A stretch of DNA of 8,766 bases from Flammeovirgaceae bacterium (GCA_003229495.1 QIEB01000401.1:1-8766); one strand, 5' to 3'. Positions 1-6,333 are shown, counted from the first letter of the stretch. Made by a program: numbers and translations. The notes: generated from the sequence alone by a model not told the origin.

Positions 1-371
1 TTGAGAAATTAGTTGTTGCAGTACCCAAGCAGGAGATCCATAACTTTAAATCCTGGTTATATGTGGTAACCAGGAACCACTGCCTGATGGCAATAAGAAA
101 ACAAAAAATAGAAGTAGATAGTCAGTCCATCTTTATGGAAACTGACCGTTTTCAGCATCTTAATGGGGAGGAGAAAGAAGACCACCAGGCATCATTAGAC
201 AATGCCTTACTAAACTTACCTGAGCACCAACGACGATGTGTCCAAATGTTTTATTTTCAAAATATGAGCTATCAGGAGATTTCGGAAGAAACCGGGTACC
301 AGCTTAGTAAAGTAAAAAGTTACATTCAAAATGGTAAGAGAAAACTAAAGATATACCTGGACTCAAAATGA
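1..371 (+). CDS. ECF-type RNA polymerase sigma factor, 5' end cut by window
   Basis: The frame is open from base 3 without a start, so this is the last 122 residues of a sigma-70 family (ECF) factor. A GTG at 63 is internal, because the residues before it (NFKSWLY) belong to the end of region 2 and run straight into VVTRNHCLMAIRKQK. After a short linker, region 4 follows: LDNALLNLPEHQRRCVQMFY, then the helix-turn-helix YQEISEETGYQLSKVKSYI and a basic end (NGKRKLKIYL). Such factors direct RNA polymerase to a small regulon and are usually held by a membrane partner. The stop overlaps the next gene's ATG by 4 bases (ATGA, 368-371), which suggests translational coupling. It is paralogous in layout to the sigma gene at 1520. 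The family is clear; the target promoters are unknown. Confidence 0.9.
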   Translation, partial: EKLVVAVPKQEIHNFKSWLYVVTRNHCLMAIRKQKIEVDSQSIFMETDRFQHLNGEEKEDHQASLDNALLNLPEHQRRCVQMFYFQNMSYQEISEETGYQLSKVKSYIQNGKRKLKIYLDSK

Positions 372-1417
372 AAGATAAGCAACCATCCGAGCAAGGGCCA
401 ATTACGGGTTTGACTCCAGAGCTAATGGAAGGGTATGTGAAAGGCACCCTGTCACCGCAATTGAGGCGTCAGGTGAGGGAGTTCTTAGATGAGAATTCTT
501 TTGAAGCTGAGGCAATGGAAGGTTTAAAATCTCAACCTACCAACCTGGTGGCCGCACTGCAAGATTTGGAGGGCCGCTTAGCTTCCAAATTGGCAGCCAA
601 AGATAAAAACTTTAAGTATTTCTGGCCGGTAGCTGCCTCATTAACCTTCTTAGTAATTTCAAGTTTGGTATTATACTTCTTTATGCCTGGCACATCGAAT
701 AGTACCAAAATAGCAGTGAAGCAAGAAATAATAGATGTGAAATCACATGAGCAGTTAGATGCAGTACCTGAATTAGATCCAACAAGTAGTTTAAAAGCTG
801 ACAAAACCCCTGCTGCGGTAGTCGAAAGGAAGGATGAAAAAGTAATAATTGAGGTAGCCGATGAAGAAGAAATCGAGGAACAATTTGATGTAAATCTTGA
901 GGTTGAGACCACAGCTCCGGCAATCAACAATCTTGCAGGGGAAATTCAGCCAAATAAAACAGACTTTACCAATGAAACCGAAGCGCTTCCGATCGATAAT
1001 CTGATAGAAGAGCAGGCGTCTACTAAACAGGAAGGTGTTATTGTTGATGACAGGAGCAAGGCAAAGAAAGCAACTGCTGCTACAGCTGGCTCTCAAATTG
1101 CCAGGGCCCAGAACCAACCAGCCAAGTTGCCGTTGGCTGAAGCTCCCGAAGGAATAATGAAGTACCTAAAACAACATACAAAGTATCCGGAGACCGCCAA
1201 AGCAAAAGGTGTACAAGGAACGGTTATCATAACATTCATAGTTAATGAAACGGGTGGTCTTGAAGGTTTTGAAATTGTAGAAAAACTGGGCTATGATTGT
1301 GATGAAGAAGCTGTCAGAGTACTAAGGGAAGGCCCTTTGTGGAAACCCGCAAAGATAAATGGAAAACCCGTAATATCGTTAGGTCGGGTCGAGGTTGCTT
1401 TCCCGCCGCAACGATGA
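368..1417 (+). CDS. Anti-sigma-like single-pass membrane protein with TonB C-terminal domain
   Basis: This 349-residue protein has four parts. The cytoplasmic N-terminus (about 16-53) carries LTPELMEGYVKGTLSP and ENSFEAEAMEGL, the pattern found in sigma-linked membrane proteins of Bacteroidota. One transmembrane helix spans about 84-106. A long acidic, low-complexity periplasmic linker runs from about 107 to 255 and includes EEEIEEQFD. A TonB C-terminal domain covers about 262-347, recognisable by the YPETAKAKGVQGTV start, an F-x-V strand, a central G-x-L, and the WKPAKINGKPV end. The zinc-finger (HxxxCxxC) cysteines of classical anti-sigma factors are absent. I infer that it binds the sigma factor encoded just upstream (4-base overlap) and uses the TonB domain to contact an outer-membrane receptor or another periplasmic partner. 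Alternatively it is an energy-transducing TonB paralogue that only borrows the N-terminal motif. The domains are clear; the anti-sigma role is inferred. Confidence 0.85.
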   Translation: MKDKQPSEQGPITGLTPELMEGYVKGTLSPQLRRQVREFLDENSFEAEAMEGLKSQPTNLVAALQDLEGRLASKLAAKDKNFKYFWPVAASLTFLVISSLVLYFFMPGTSNSTKIAVKQEIIDVKSHEQLDAVPELDPTSSLKADKTPAAVVERKDEKVIIEVADEEEIEEQFDVNLEVETTAPAINNLAGEIQPNKTDFTNETEALPIDNLIEEQASTKQEGVIVDDRSKAKKATAATAGSQIARAQNQPAKLPLAEAPEGIMKYLKQHTKYPETAKAKGVQGTVIITFIVNETGGLEGFEIVEKLGYDCDEEAVRVLREGPLWKPAKINGKPVISLGRVEVAFPPQR

Positions 1418-1519
1418 TTCAAATAGAAGTTTAAATCAATCTCGAAAATCTTTTCTTTCTGATGAACTATTGCAAAATAATTAGGCACAAAATCTTAGAA
1501 TTTTACTAAATTGTCCCAG

Positions 1520-2107
1520 ATGAATTCAAGGGATTGGATCGATAAACAGGCATTGTCGAAATGGGTGGGCGGTAGTCGCAGGGACGAATCATCCATCCTC
1601 CAAAAATACCAAACAGGCGACCTGGCTTACCTGCTTGATTTGTATCGGCCCTACATGCACCTGGTATATGGATTGGCATTCAAATTTTTTCGTGAACCAA
1701 AACAAAGTCAGGAAATTGTATACTGTATCTTCAAGAAATTGATTAATGATATAAAGCGCCAAGAGATCAGAGTATTTGGCTCATGGCTTTATACCATGAG
1801 CCAGGATTACTGTAAGCGATGGCAATCAAGGGGCCGTTCAGATGTAGATCAGCTAGTAGCTTTAGGAGAGACTTCCAGTGCTCCGATAACCTTTTACAAT
1901 GAGGACGATGAAGCTTTTGAAAAGGAAATAAGCACTATGGAAGATGAGATAGTCAATTTAAAAAAGGAACAGGAAAAATGTCTGGAGTTATTTTTTACTG
2001 AACAAAAATGCTTTCAAGAGATTGCGGACATTACCGGATGGGATGTATCCCTAATTAAACGTCATCTAAGAAATGCTAAAAGGAGAGTAAATATTTATCA
2101 AGAATAA
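1520..2107 (+). CDS. ECF-type RNA polymerase sigma factor
   Basis: This is a complete sigma-70 family factor of 195 residues from ATG 1520. An in-frame TTG at 1511 would add three residues; neither start has a clear Shine-Dalgarno. Numbered from the TTG, region 2 covers about 41-104 (LLDLYRPYMHLVYGLAFKFF, then FGSWLYTMSQDYCKRW). An acidic linker (about 130-147) follows, then region 4 at about 148-195 (KKEQEKCLELFF, and the helix-turn-helix FQEIADITGWDVSLIKRHL) with a basic tail, NAKRRVNIY. The usual acidic DAED-like motif of region 2 reads EPKQSQE here. The order matches the first pair (sigma, then membrane protein), so this is the sigma of the second module. Its recognition helix differs from that of the first sigma, so a different promoter set is likely. 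It follows the TonB-domain gene after about 100 AT-rich bases. Confidence 0.9.
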   Translation: MNSRDWIDKQALSKWVGGSRRDESSILQKYQTGDLAYLLDLYRPYMHLVYGLAFKFFREPKQSQEIVYCIFKKLINDIKRQEIRVFGSWLYTMSQDYCKRWQSRGRSDVDQLVALGETSSAPITFYNEDDEAFEKEISTMEDEIVNLKKEQEKCLELFFTEQKCFQEIADITGWDVSLIKRHLRNAKRRVNIYQE

Positions 2108-2133
2108 CATCAAAGGTAAAGGAGTACATACCA

Positions 2134-2147
2134 GCCGTGGCCACGGC
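2134..2147. repeat. 14-base perfect palindrome at the sigma/membrane-protein junction
   Basis: GCCGTGGCCACGGC is its own reverse complement and is GC-rich within an AT-rich junction. It lies between the sigma stop (2105-2107) and the TTG at 2166. It could be an operator or a small RNA hairpin (5-base stem, GGCC loop). It may equally be coding sequence of an N-terminally longer membrane protein (residues S-R-G-H-G), in which case the symmetry may be chance. Confidence 0.4.
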
Positions 2148-2165
2148 ATATACCTGAAGCGGGAA

Positions 2166-2966
2166 TTGTGCAAACAATACCTGGCCGGAACGCTCTCCCC
2201 CAAAGAAAAGTATCAAATAGAAGACCGGCTACTGGAGAATGACTTCTATTTCGAAGCCATGGACGGCCTGGAGCAAGTTTCATGGGATCAGTGCCAAATG
2301 CACCTGGAAGAAACAGAATCCAGAATAATTAGCGAGTTCTCCATTAATCAAGCTGTCAATTCTACCCAAAAGATCGCTTTGACACTGATCGGACTTTTTG
2401 TTACCAGTCTGTTGACTACCTGGTATTTCACCTCCGGCACTCCAAAAACTGTTGATCTATCCCCTAAAGAATCATTGAGCACTGCTGCCAACAATTCACA
2501 GTTTGAAGTTGCATCTGAAATTAACCCCTCCCCAGAAGCAATCGCTGAAGACACCACCAGTAACCTTACCCAAAACAATGTGGCTATCGACAAAAAACCG
2601 AGGAAAGACCCTAGAAATACTACAGCAACAGCAACGGCAAAAGCAACAACAACGGCAACAGCACCCATTCAAAAGAGTGATAATATTGCCGTCACCCATA
2701 TTACCGTAGGAAGGATCATAGACACCAGAGGAATTGCCATTCATAATGCCCTGGTATCCTCGGGTAAGGTATCTGATACTACCGACAAGAGTGGTTACTA
2801 TGCATTAAAAATTGCTAAAGGTGGTACTCAGATTTTGGTAACTCACCTGGCCACAGAATATTTAGTTGATATTGATACCAATCAAAATTGGGAAATTGTA
2901 CTTGACATTGCTAAACAAGTAGTGCACGATTATCATCCAATGAATGCTGCCAACCGGTTTAAATAA
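2166..2966 (+). CDS. Anti-sigma-like single-pass membrane protein with carboxypeptidase-regulatory-like tail
   Basis: Read from TTG 2166 the protein has 266 residues. The N-terminus has YLAGTLSPKEKYQIEDRL and LENDFYFEAMDGL (5-35), matching the partner of the first sigma. A transmembrane helix covers about 70-88, a Ser/Thr/Ala/Pro-rich periplasmic linker about 91-175, and a carboxypeptidase-regulatory-like beta domain about 176-249 (VGRIIDTRGIAIHNALVSSG, TTDKSGYYAL, then hydrophobic strands). That fold also occurs at the start of SusC-type receptors. It probably regulates the sigma encoded upstream and senses something in the periplasm; this is inferred. The start is doubtful: the frame is open back to 2091, just after a stop at 2088-2090, and the extra residues (ending HGIYLKREL) align with the first membrane protein (GLTPEL). 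No ATG or GTG lies in that stretch, so an unusual start codon or a sequence error is possible. Confidence 0.8.
   Translation: MCKQYLAGTLSPKEKYQIEDRLLENDFYFEAMDGLEQVSWDQCQMHLEETESRIISEFSINQAVNSTQKIALTLIGLFVTSLLTTWYFTSGTPKTVDLSPKESLSTAANNSQFEVASEINPSPEAIAEDTTSNLTQNNVAIDKKPRKDPRNTTATATAKATTTATAPIQKSDNIAVTHITVGRIIDTRGIAIHNALVSSGKVSDTTDKSGYYALKIAKGGTQILVTHLATEYLVDIDTNQNWEIVLDIAKQVVHDYHPMNAANRFK
2622..2663 (+). repeat. Trinucleotide (ACA/GCA) microsatellite encoding a Thr-Ala tract
   Basis: Fourteen codons are ACA, GCA or ACG apart from a single AAA, giving alternating Thr and Ala in the periplasmic linker of the second membrane protein (about residues 153-166). Because the repeat unit is three bases, slippage would change linker length without breaking the frame. 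Confidence 0.8.
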
Positions 2967-3006
2967 CTATATTTAATTGATCCCTGGTAATTTTCCGCTG
3001 ACAATA

Positions 3007-3013
3007 AGAAGGA
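3007..3013 (+). promoter_or_regulatory. Shine-Dalgarno-like site before ATG 3017
   Basis: AGAAGGA lies 3 bases before the ATG at 3017. This is the clearest purine-rich site in front of any start in the window, which supports initiation at 3017 even though that frame closes after 11 codons. The spacing is shorter than the usual 5-9 bases. Confidence 0.45.
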
Positions 3014-3016
3014 CAT

Positions 3017-3052
3017 ATGTCGATTTTAGAACCTTTTAAAAAAATCTTTTAA
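3017..3052 (+). other. 11-codon ORF: detached channel N-terminus or leader peptide
   Basis: ATG 3017 encodes MSILEPFKKIF and stops at TAA 3050-3052, two bases before the channel's GTG at 3054. Removing one A from the A7 tract (3038-3044), or one 13-base repeat unit, would join this ATG to the channel frame. The results would be MSILEPFKKSFKVRLTD or MSILEPFKVRLTD. Three readings remain: a real frameshift or sequence error at the channel start, transcriptional or ribosomal slippage, or a short coupled leader peptide. The sequence alone cannot decide among them. Confidence 0.4.
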
Positions 3053-3053
3053 A
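3033..3053 (+). repeat. Direct repeat CTTTTAAA, 13-base period, at the channel start
   Basis: CTTTTAAA occurs at 3033-3040 and again at 3046-3053, separated by AAAAT. The period of 13 is not a multiple of three, so gain or loss of one unit changes the frame by one. It sits exactly where the frame of ATG 3017 and the frame of the channel diverge. Confidence 0.75.
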
Positions 3054-3947
3054 GTGCGGTTGACCGATCAAACCCAAGTAGAGTTTCGCAAGGATCTGTG
3101 CCCTGATTCGCTTTGGCGCAGACGACTATTCATCGTCATTTTCGGAACAGACACCCGAGCTGGAAGAAACTTCGATGTTGCACTACTGTGGGCCATCCTT
3201 TTGAGTATTCTAACAGTCATGCTGGAAAGTGTGGATTTTATACGTCTGGAATACGGCAACTGGCTAAGAATTGCCGAATGGGGATTTACCATTGTGTTTA
3301 CTATTGAATACATGACGCGAATCATTTCCATCCGCAAACCTATGTACTACCTAACCAGTTTTTATGGTATTATTGATTTTATATCGATCATTCCTACCTA
3401 TTTGAGCCTATTCCTGGTGGGTGGACAGTATCTGTTGGTTATACGGGCCATGCGCCTGTTAAGAGTATTCCGGGTGCTTAAATTATCCCGTTACATGGGT
3501 GAAGCCTCCACACTAACTGCTGCACTAAGAGCAAGCAGACATAAAATTACTGTTTTCATTTGGGCTGTTTTTACCATCGTTATGATAATGGGCACCATCA
3601 TGTATTTGGTTGAGGGTGGGGAGAACGGATTTACCAGCATACCGAAAAGTATTTACTGGGCCATAGTAACTTTGACCACCGTGGGGTATGGAGATATTGC
3701 ACCTCAAACCGCTTTAGGGCAGGTGCTGGCTTCTATGATCATGATACTAGGTTATGCCATCATAGCAGTGCCCACAGGTATTGTTACGGCTGAATTAACT
3801 CAAGCTAAAATTACCAATCGAGTGATCCAGAATTGCCAAAAATGTGGATTTGATAATCATGCCCCGGATGCTGTATATTGTAAAAGATGTGGAACATTGT
3901 TAAATCCAATTAAAGAAGAAAAAAATGACCCATCAGTTCCAAGGTAA
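3054..3947 (+). CDS. Voltage-gated potassium channel (six-TM Kv type) with C-terminal zinc ribbon
   Basis: This inner-membrane K+ channel, expected to work as a tetramer, has 297 residues from GTG 3054. A short cytoplasmic N-terminus leads into WRRRLFIVIFGTDTRAG. Helices S1-S3 lie at about 42-61, 72-93 and 101-121. S4 carries regularly spaced charges (R131, R134, R137, R140, K143), the voltage-sensor signature. S5 is at about 163-186, the pore helix and filter TLTTVGYGD at 206-214, and S6 at about 222-244. After S6 comes a four-cysteine zinc ribbon (C261, C264, C276, C279; H269 between). TVGYGD predicts potassium selectivity. The GTG is a weak start; ATG 3017 has a better ribosome site but is in another frame. 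The gene overlaps the following SDR gene by 23 bases, so the two are likely co-translated. The physiological role is unknown; membrane potential or osmotic control is a guess. Confidence 0.93.
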   Translation: MRLTDQTQVEFRKDLCPDSLWRRRLFIVIFGTDTRAGRNFDVALLWAILLSILTVMLESVDFIRLEYGNWLRIAEWGFTIVFTIEYMTRIISIRKPMYYLTSFYGIIDFISIIPTYLSLFLVGGQYLLVIRAMRLLRVFRVLKLSRYMGEASTLTAALRASRHKITVFIWAVFTIVMIMGTIMYLVEGGENGFTSIPKSIYWAIVTLTTVGYGDIAPQTALGQVLASMIMILGYAIIAVPTGIVTAELTQAKITNRVIQNCQKCGFDNHAPDAVYCKRCGTLLNPIKEEKNDPSVPR

Positions 3948-4704
3948 ATGCGCTATCGTCACCGGGGCCGCCCAAGGTATTGGGTTTAGGATTGCCCTGG
4001 AACTACTGGAGAATGGAGCCAAGGTGGTCCTGAATGATTTCAATCAAGAATTTTTGCAAGAGGCTGAGAAGCGGTTAAGTGATTTTGCAGGAAACTTTGT
4101 GGTTCATCAGGGAGATGCCTCAAAAAAATCAGTGATCACGGAAATGATCCGGTTAGCTGTGAGCAGATTTGGAGGCCTGGATATTGCAGTAGCCAACGCA
4201 GGGTTAACGGTAATTGGACCTTTCCTGGAGTTTCCGGAAGAAAAATTACACAAGATGTTTAATCTTAACCTGGCGGGTTCATTTCTTTTGGCCCAGGCTG
4301 CTGCAAATCAAATGATAAAACAAAAAAGCGGCGGCAGGATCTTATTATTATCATCGGTTGTCGGAATACAGGCCCATCAGGATATGGCAGGGTATGGTAT
4401 GACCAAGGCTGCTTTGAGGATGTTGGCAAAAAACTTAGGTCCTGAGCTGGCGCCCTACAAGATTACTGTGAATTGCATTGCCCCGGGAGCCACGGAAACT
4501 GAACGCACCGTTCAAGAGCCTCAATACGCAGCAATCTGGGGCAGAGTAATACCCACCGGCCAGATTTCAAAAACTGAAGATATCGCCAAAGCCGCCTTGT
4601 TCCTTCTGGGACCCCATTCATCGCAAGTGACCGGTCAAACTTTAGTGGTGGATGGAGGCTGGACCGCCACCAGTCCTTTGCCTCCGGAGTTATTTAAGGA
4701 ATGA
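3925..4704 (+). CDS. SDR family NAD(P)-dependent oxidoreductase
   Basis: This classical short-chain dehydrogenase/reductase of 259 residues has the family's usual length and is complete. The cofactor loop is TGAAQGIG (13-20). An aspartate at the end of the second strand (D38 in VVLNDFN) favours NAD(H) over NADP(H). NAG is at 91-93. The catalytic tetrad is N115, S144, Y157 and K161 (Y-x-x-x-K, YGMTK). PGATETERT at about 187-195 begins the substrate-lid region and VTGQTLVVDGGW is near the end. The reaction is oxidation or reduction of an alcohol or carbonyl in the cytoplasm; the substrate cannot be read from sequence. FabG-like, sugar and polyol dehydrogenases all share this pattern. ATG 3925 lies inside the channel gene (23-base overlap), after an A/G-rich stretch. 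The gene converges with the lipoprotein gene 39 bases downstream. Confidence 0.92.
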   Translation: MTHQFQGKCAIVTGAAQGIGFRIALELLENGAKVVLNDFNQEFLQEAEKRLSDFAGNFVVHQGDASKKSVITEMIRLAVSRFGGLDIAVANAGLTVIGPFLEFPEEKLHKMFNLNLAGSFLLAQAAANQMIKQKSGGRILLLSSVVGIQAHQDMAGYGMTKAALRMLAKNLGPELAPYKITVNCIAPGATETERTVQEPQYAAIWGRVIPTGQISKTEDIAKAALFLLGPHSSQVTGQTLVVDGGWTATSPLPPELFKE

Positions 4705-4743
4705 ACAAGGACTGCCGATCCGCCAGCTTCTTAAGTACAATTG

Positions 4744-6333
4744 TTAATTGTTAACAGTGTTTTCTAATAAAACCATATGATACCGGTGGTTTGACCATTG
4801 CTCAATTAATTTCTGGGGGGCGGCGCTGATCTTAAACAACAACGATCCCAGGATGATATCATAATCACCATCTCCATCAACATCTCCAGCATCTGCCACC
4901 AACCACCTTCCGTTTATGGACTCCGGGAAACTGTATGGTTTAAAGTTCAAATCACCCTGGTTTTCTAAATAGACAAAACCCTCTGGAAAATCATTATCAA
5001 AATCGGGGAAAAAGCTGATGGCGAAAATGTCCAGATCGCCGTCAAGATCAAAGTCCATGGCCATGGCTTTAGTAGTACCGTACATTGGATAAAAATAAGC
5101 TTCTTTATACTGGTAGTTTCCGTGATTAAGAAATATTCTGGTGCCGTGGTATCTTTTGAGAGAATAACTGTAATCGGCGTTATCTCCATTAGTATAAAGA
5201 ATATCCAATTCGCCATCATTGTTGAAATCGAGCAGCTGAAAACTGCTGGATCCATAAATCGGAGGAAACCGAAGCACAAGTTTCTCTTTAAACTCTCCTC
5301 TTTGGTCCTGATAAAAAATTGATATCCTTTCATCCCCTTGTCCAAACAAGGCCATTATATCCAACGTACCGTCCTTGTTGAAATCCTGAACCTCTGTTCT
5401 TAAAGCCCCGGGAACGTTTTTAATAATTGTTTCCTGAAATTTTTGTCCTGTACCCATACTGAACCAAGACAATTTGCCGGTTTGATTGCCAAATTGGGAC
5501 ACCAAATAATCTTCTATCCCGTCATGATCAAGGTCAGTTTTGGATAGATGTACGGGCCTTTGTAATTCTGACAGCAAGTCCGTTACTTTTTTACCTTGTA
5601 CCATCTGAATTTTTCCTTTCGACTCCTCAGAGGGGTCCATAATTCCCATGGTAACCACATAGTCAATGTTTCCAGTCCGGACAATATGGGACGGAGGGCT
5701 TTCCAGGGAAAATTGTTCTTTTAAATTTCCAAGATGGTCCAATATCATTAAATCTCCCCCCCTGCTTCCCCAGTAGATCGAGTTACTAATTGTATCGAAC
5801 TTTACCATTGTTGCCAGCGGTTGAGCCGGGAGGTCGTCAATTACCTTTACCTTAAAATTCAAAAGTTGCCTGGTGATTTTAGTATGAGGCTTAGCGCGGA
5901 GGGGTTCTTCTGGTGATTCTTGGAGGTAAAAGTTAAATATCTTTTGCCAATCTCTCTTACTGATTAATGAGTCCTTGGGATAGATGTTAGCATGTCGGAG
6001 CATAAAAGCATCGTACATCGAAAGTTGCTTAAATGGATCATAGTTATCCTGTACATATCCGAGTCTTCGTGCCATGTCTTTTAGTAATTTTTTTTTCCAT
6101 ACGGATTTTGGCAGTAAATCCGGATCGGGGTACATGTGGCAACTTCCGCAATAGGCTTGTGCCAGTTGCTTGGGTGACAAATCATTATCCATAAGAGGGT
6201 ATTCAATATTGCTGTGTGAAGTATCAGATGGAGTTGAGCAACCCAGCAGGATAAGAAATACCACACAAATAAACCACGGAATCATATTGATTAATCGGCC
6301 AACCCAGGCTATGGAGTATGAAAATGGGTACAC
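4744..6333 (-). CDS. FG-GAP/VCBS-repeat lipoprotein with a c-type heme (CXXCH) motif
   Basis: Read from GTG 6333, the protein has 529 residues. A hydrophobic signal ending ILLGC (lipobox, C32) predicts a lipid anchor. A c-type heme motif, CGSCH (62-66), follows closely, then a helical segment (LPKSVWKKKLLKDMARRLG) that may complete a small cytochrome-like domain. From about 160 onward come FG-GAP/VCBS blades with calcium-binding D-x-D-x-D-G-x-x-D loops at 267, 317, 369, 427 and 484. This suggests a beta-propeller on the outer membrane or facing the periplasm, possibly exchanging electrons. An ATG at 6285 is an alternative start giving 513 residues, but its signal would lack a basic residue, whereas the longer form has R13. 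The gene lies downstream of another FG-GAP gene on the same strand and in the same frame, so co-transcription is likely. The partner and substrate are unknown. Confidence 0.85.
   Translation of the reverse strand: MYPFSYSIAWVGRLINMIPWFICVVFLILLGCSTPSDTSHSNIEYPLMDNDLSPKQLAQAYCGSCHMYPDPDLLPKSVWKKKLLKDMARRLGYVQDNYDPFKQLSMYDAFMLRHANIYPKDSLISKRDWQKIFNFYLQESPEEPLRAKPHTKITRQLLNFKVKVIDDLPAQPLATMVKFDTISNSIYWGSRGGDLMILDHLGNLKEQFSLESPPSHIVRTGNIDYVVTMGIMDPSEESKGKIQMVQGKKVTDLLSELQRPVHLSKTDLDHDGIEDYLVSQFGNQTGKLSWFSMGTGQKFQETIIKNVPGALRTEVQDFNKDGTLDIMALFGQGDERISIFYQDQRGEFKEKLVLRFPPIYGSSSFQLLDFNNDGELDILYTNGDNADYSYSLKRYHGTRIFLNHGNYQYKEAYFYPMYGTTKAMAMDFDLDGDLDIFAISFFPDFDNDFPEGFVYLENQGDLNFKPYSFPESINGRWLVADAGDVDGDGDYDIILGSLLFKISAAPQKLIEQWSNHRYHMVLLENTVNN

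Noticed and set aside
532..1117. Three overlapping - strand ORFs opposite the TonB-domain gene
   Set aside because: They have no recognisable motifs and are antisense shadows of a well-supported coding sequence.
1418..1510. Possible promoter or terminator in the AT-rich gap between modules
   Set aside because: No TAnnTTTG, no paired -33 element and no stem with a T run could be found by eye.
2503..2709. Gln-rich + strand ORF overlapping the second membrane protein
   Set aside because: It is a frame shadow of the ACA/GCA repeat; the membrane protein in the other frame has recognisable domains.
2968..2975. TATATTTA, close to the Bacteroidota -7 element (TAnnTTTG)
   Set aside because: No TTTG-like -33 element at the right distance, and the last base does not match; not enough to call a promoter.
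4705..4760. Possible bidirectional terminator between the convergent SDR and lipoprotein genes
   Set aside because: The AATTGTTAATTGTTAAC stretch is AT-rich and repetitive but gives no stable GC stem, and much of it is the lipoprotein's last codons.
5055..5066. Perfect palindrome CCATGGCCATGG
   Set aside because: It encodes Met-Ala-Met within the lipoprotein's repeat region; the symmetry follows from these codons and it lies deep inside a gene.
4965..5345. 126-residue - strand ORF within the lipoprotein gene
   Set aside because: It is an alternative frame of the repeat region without domains; the main frame has the Ca-binding loops.
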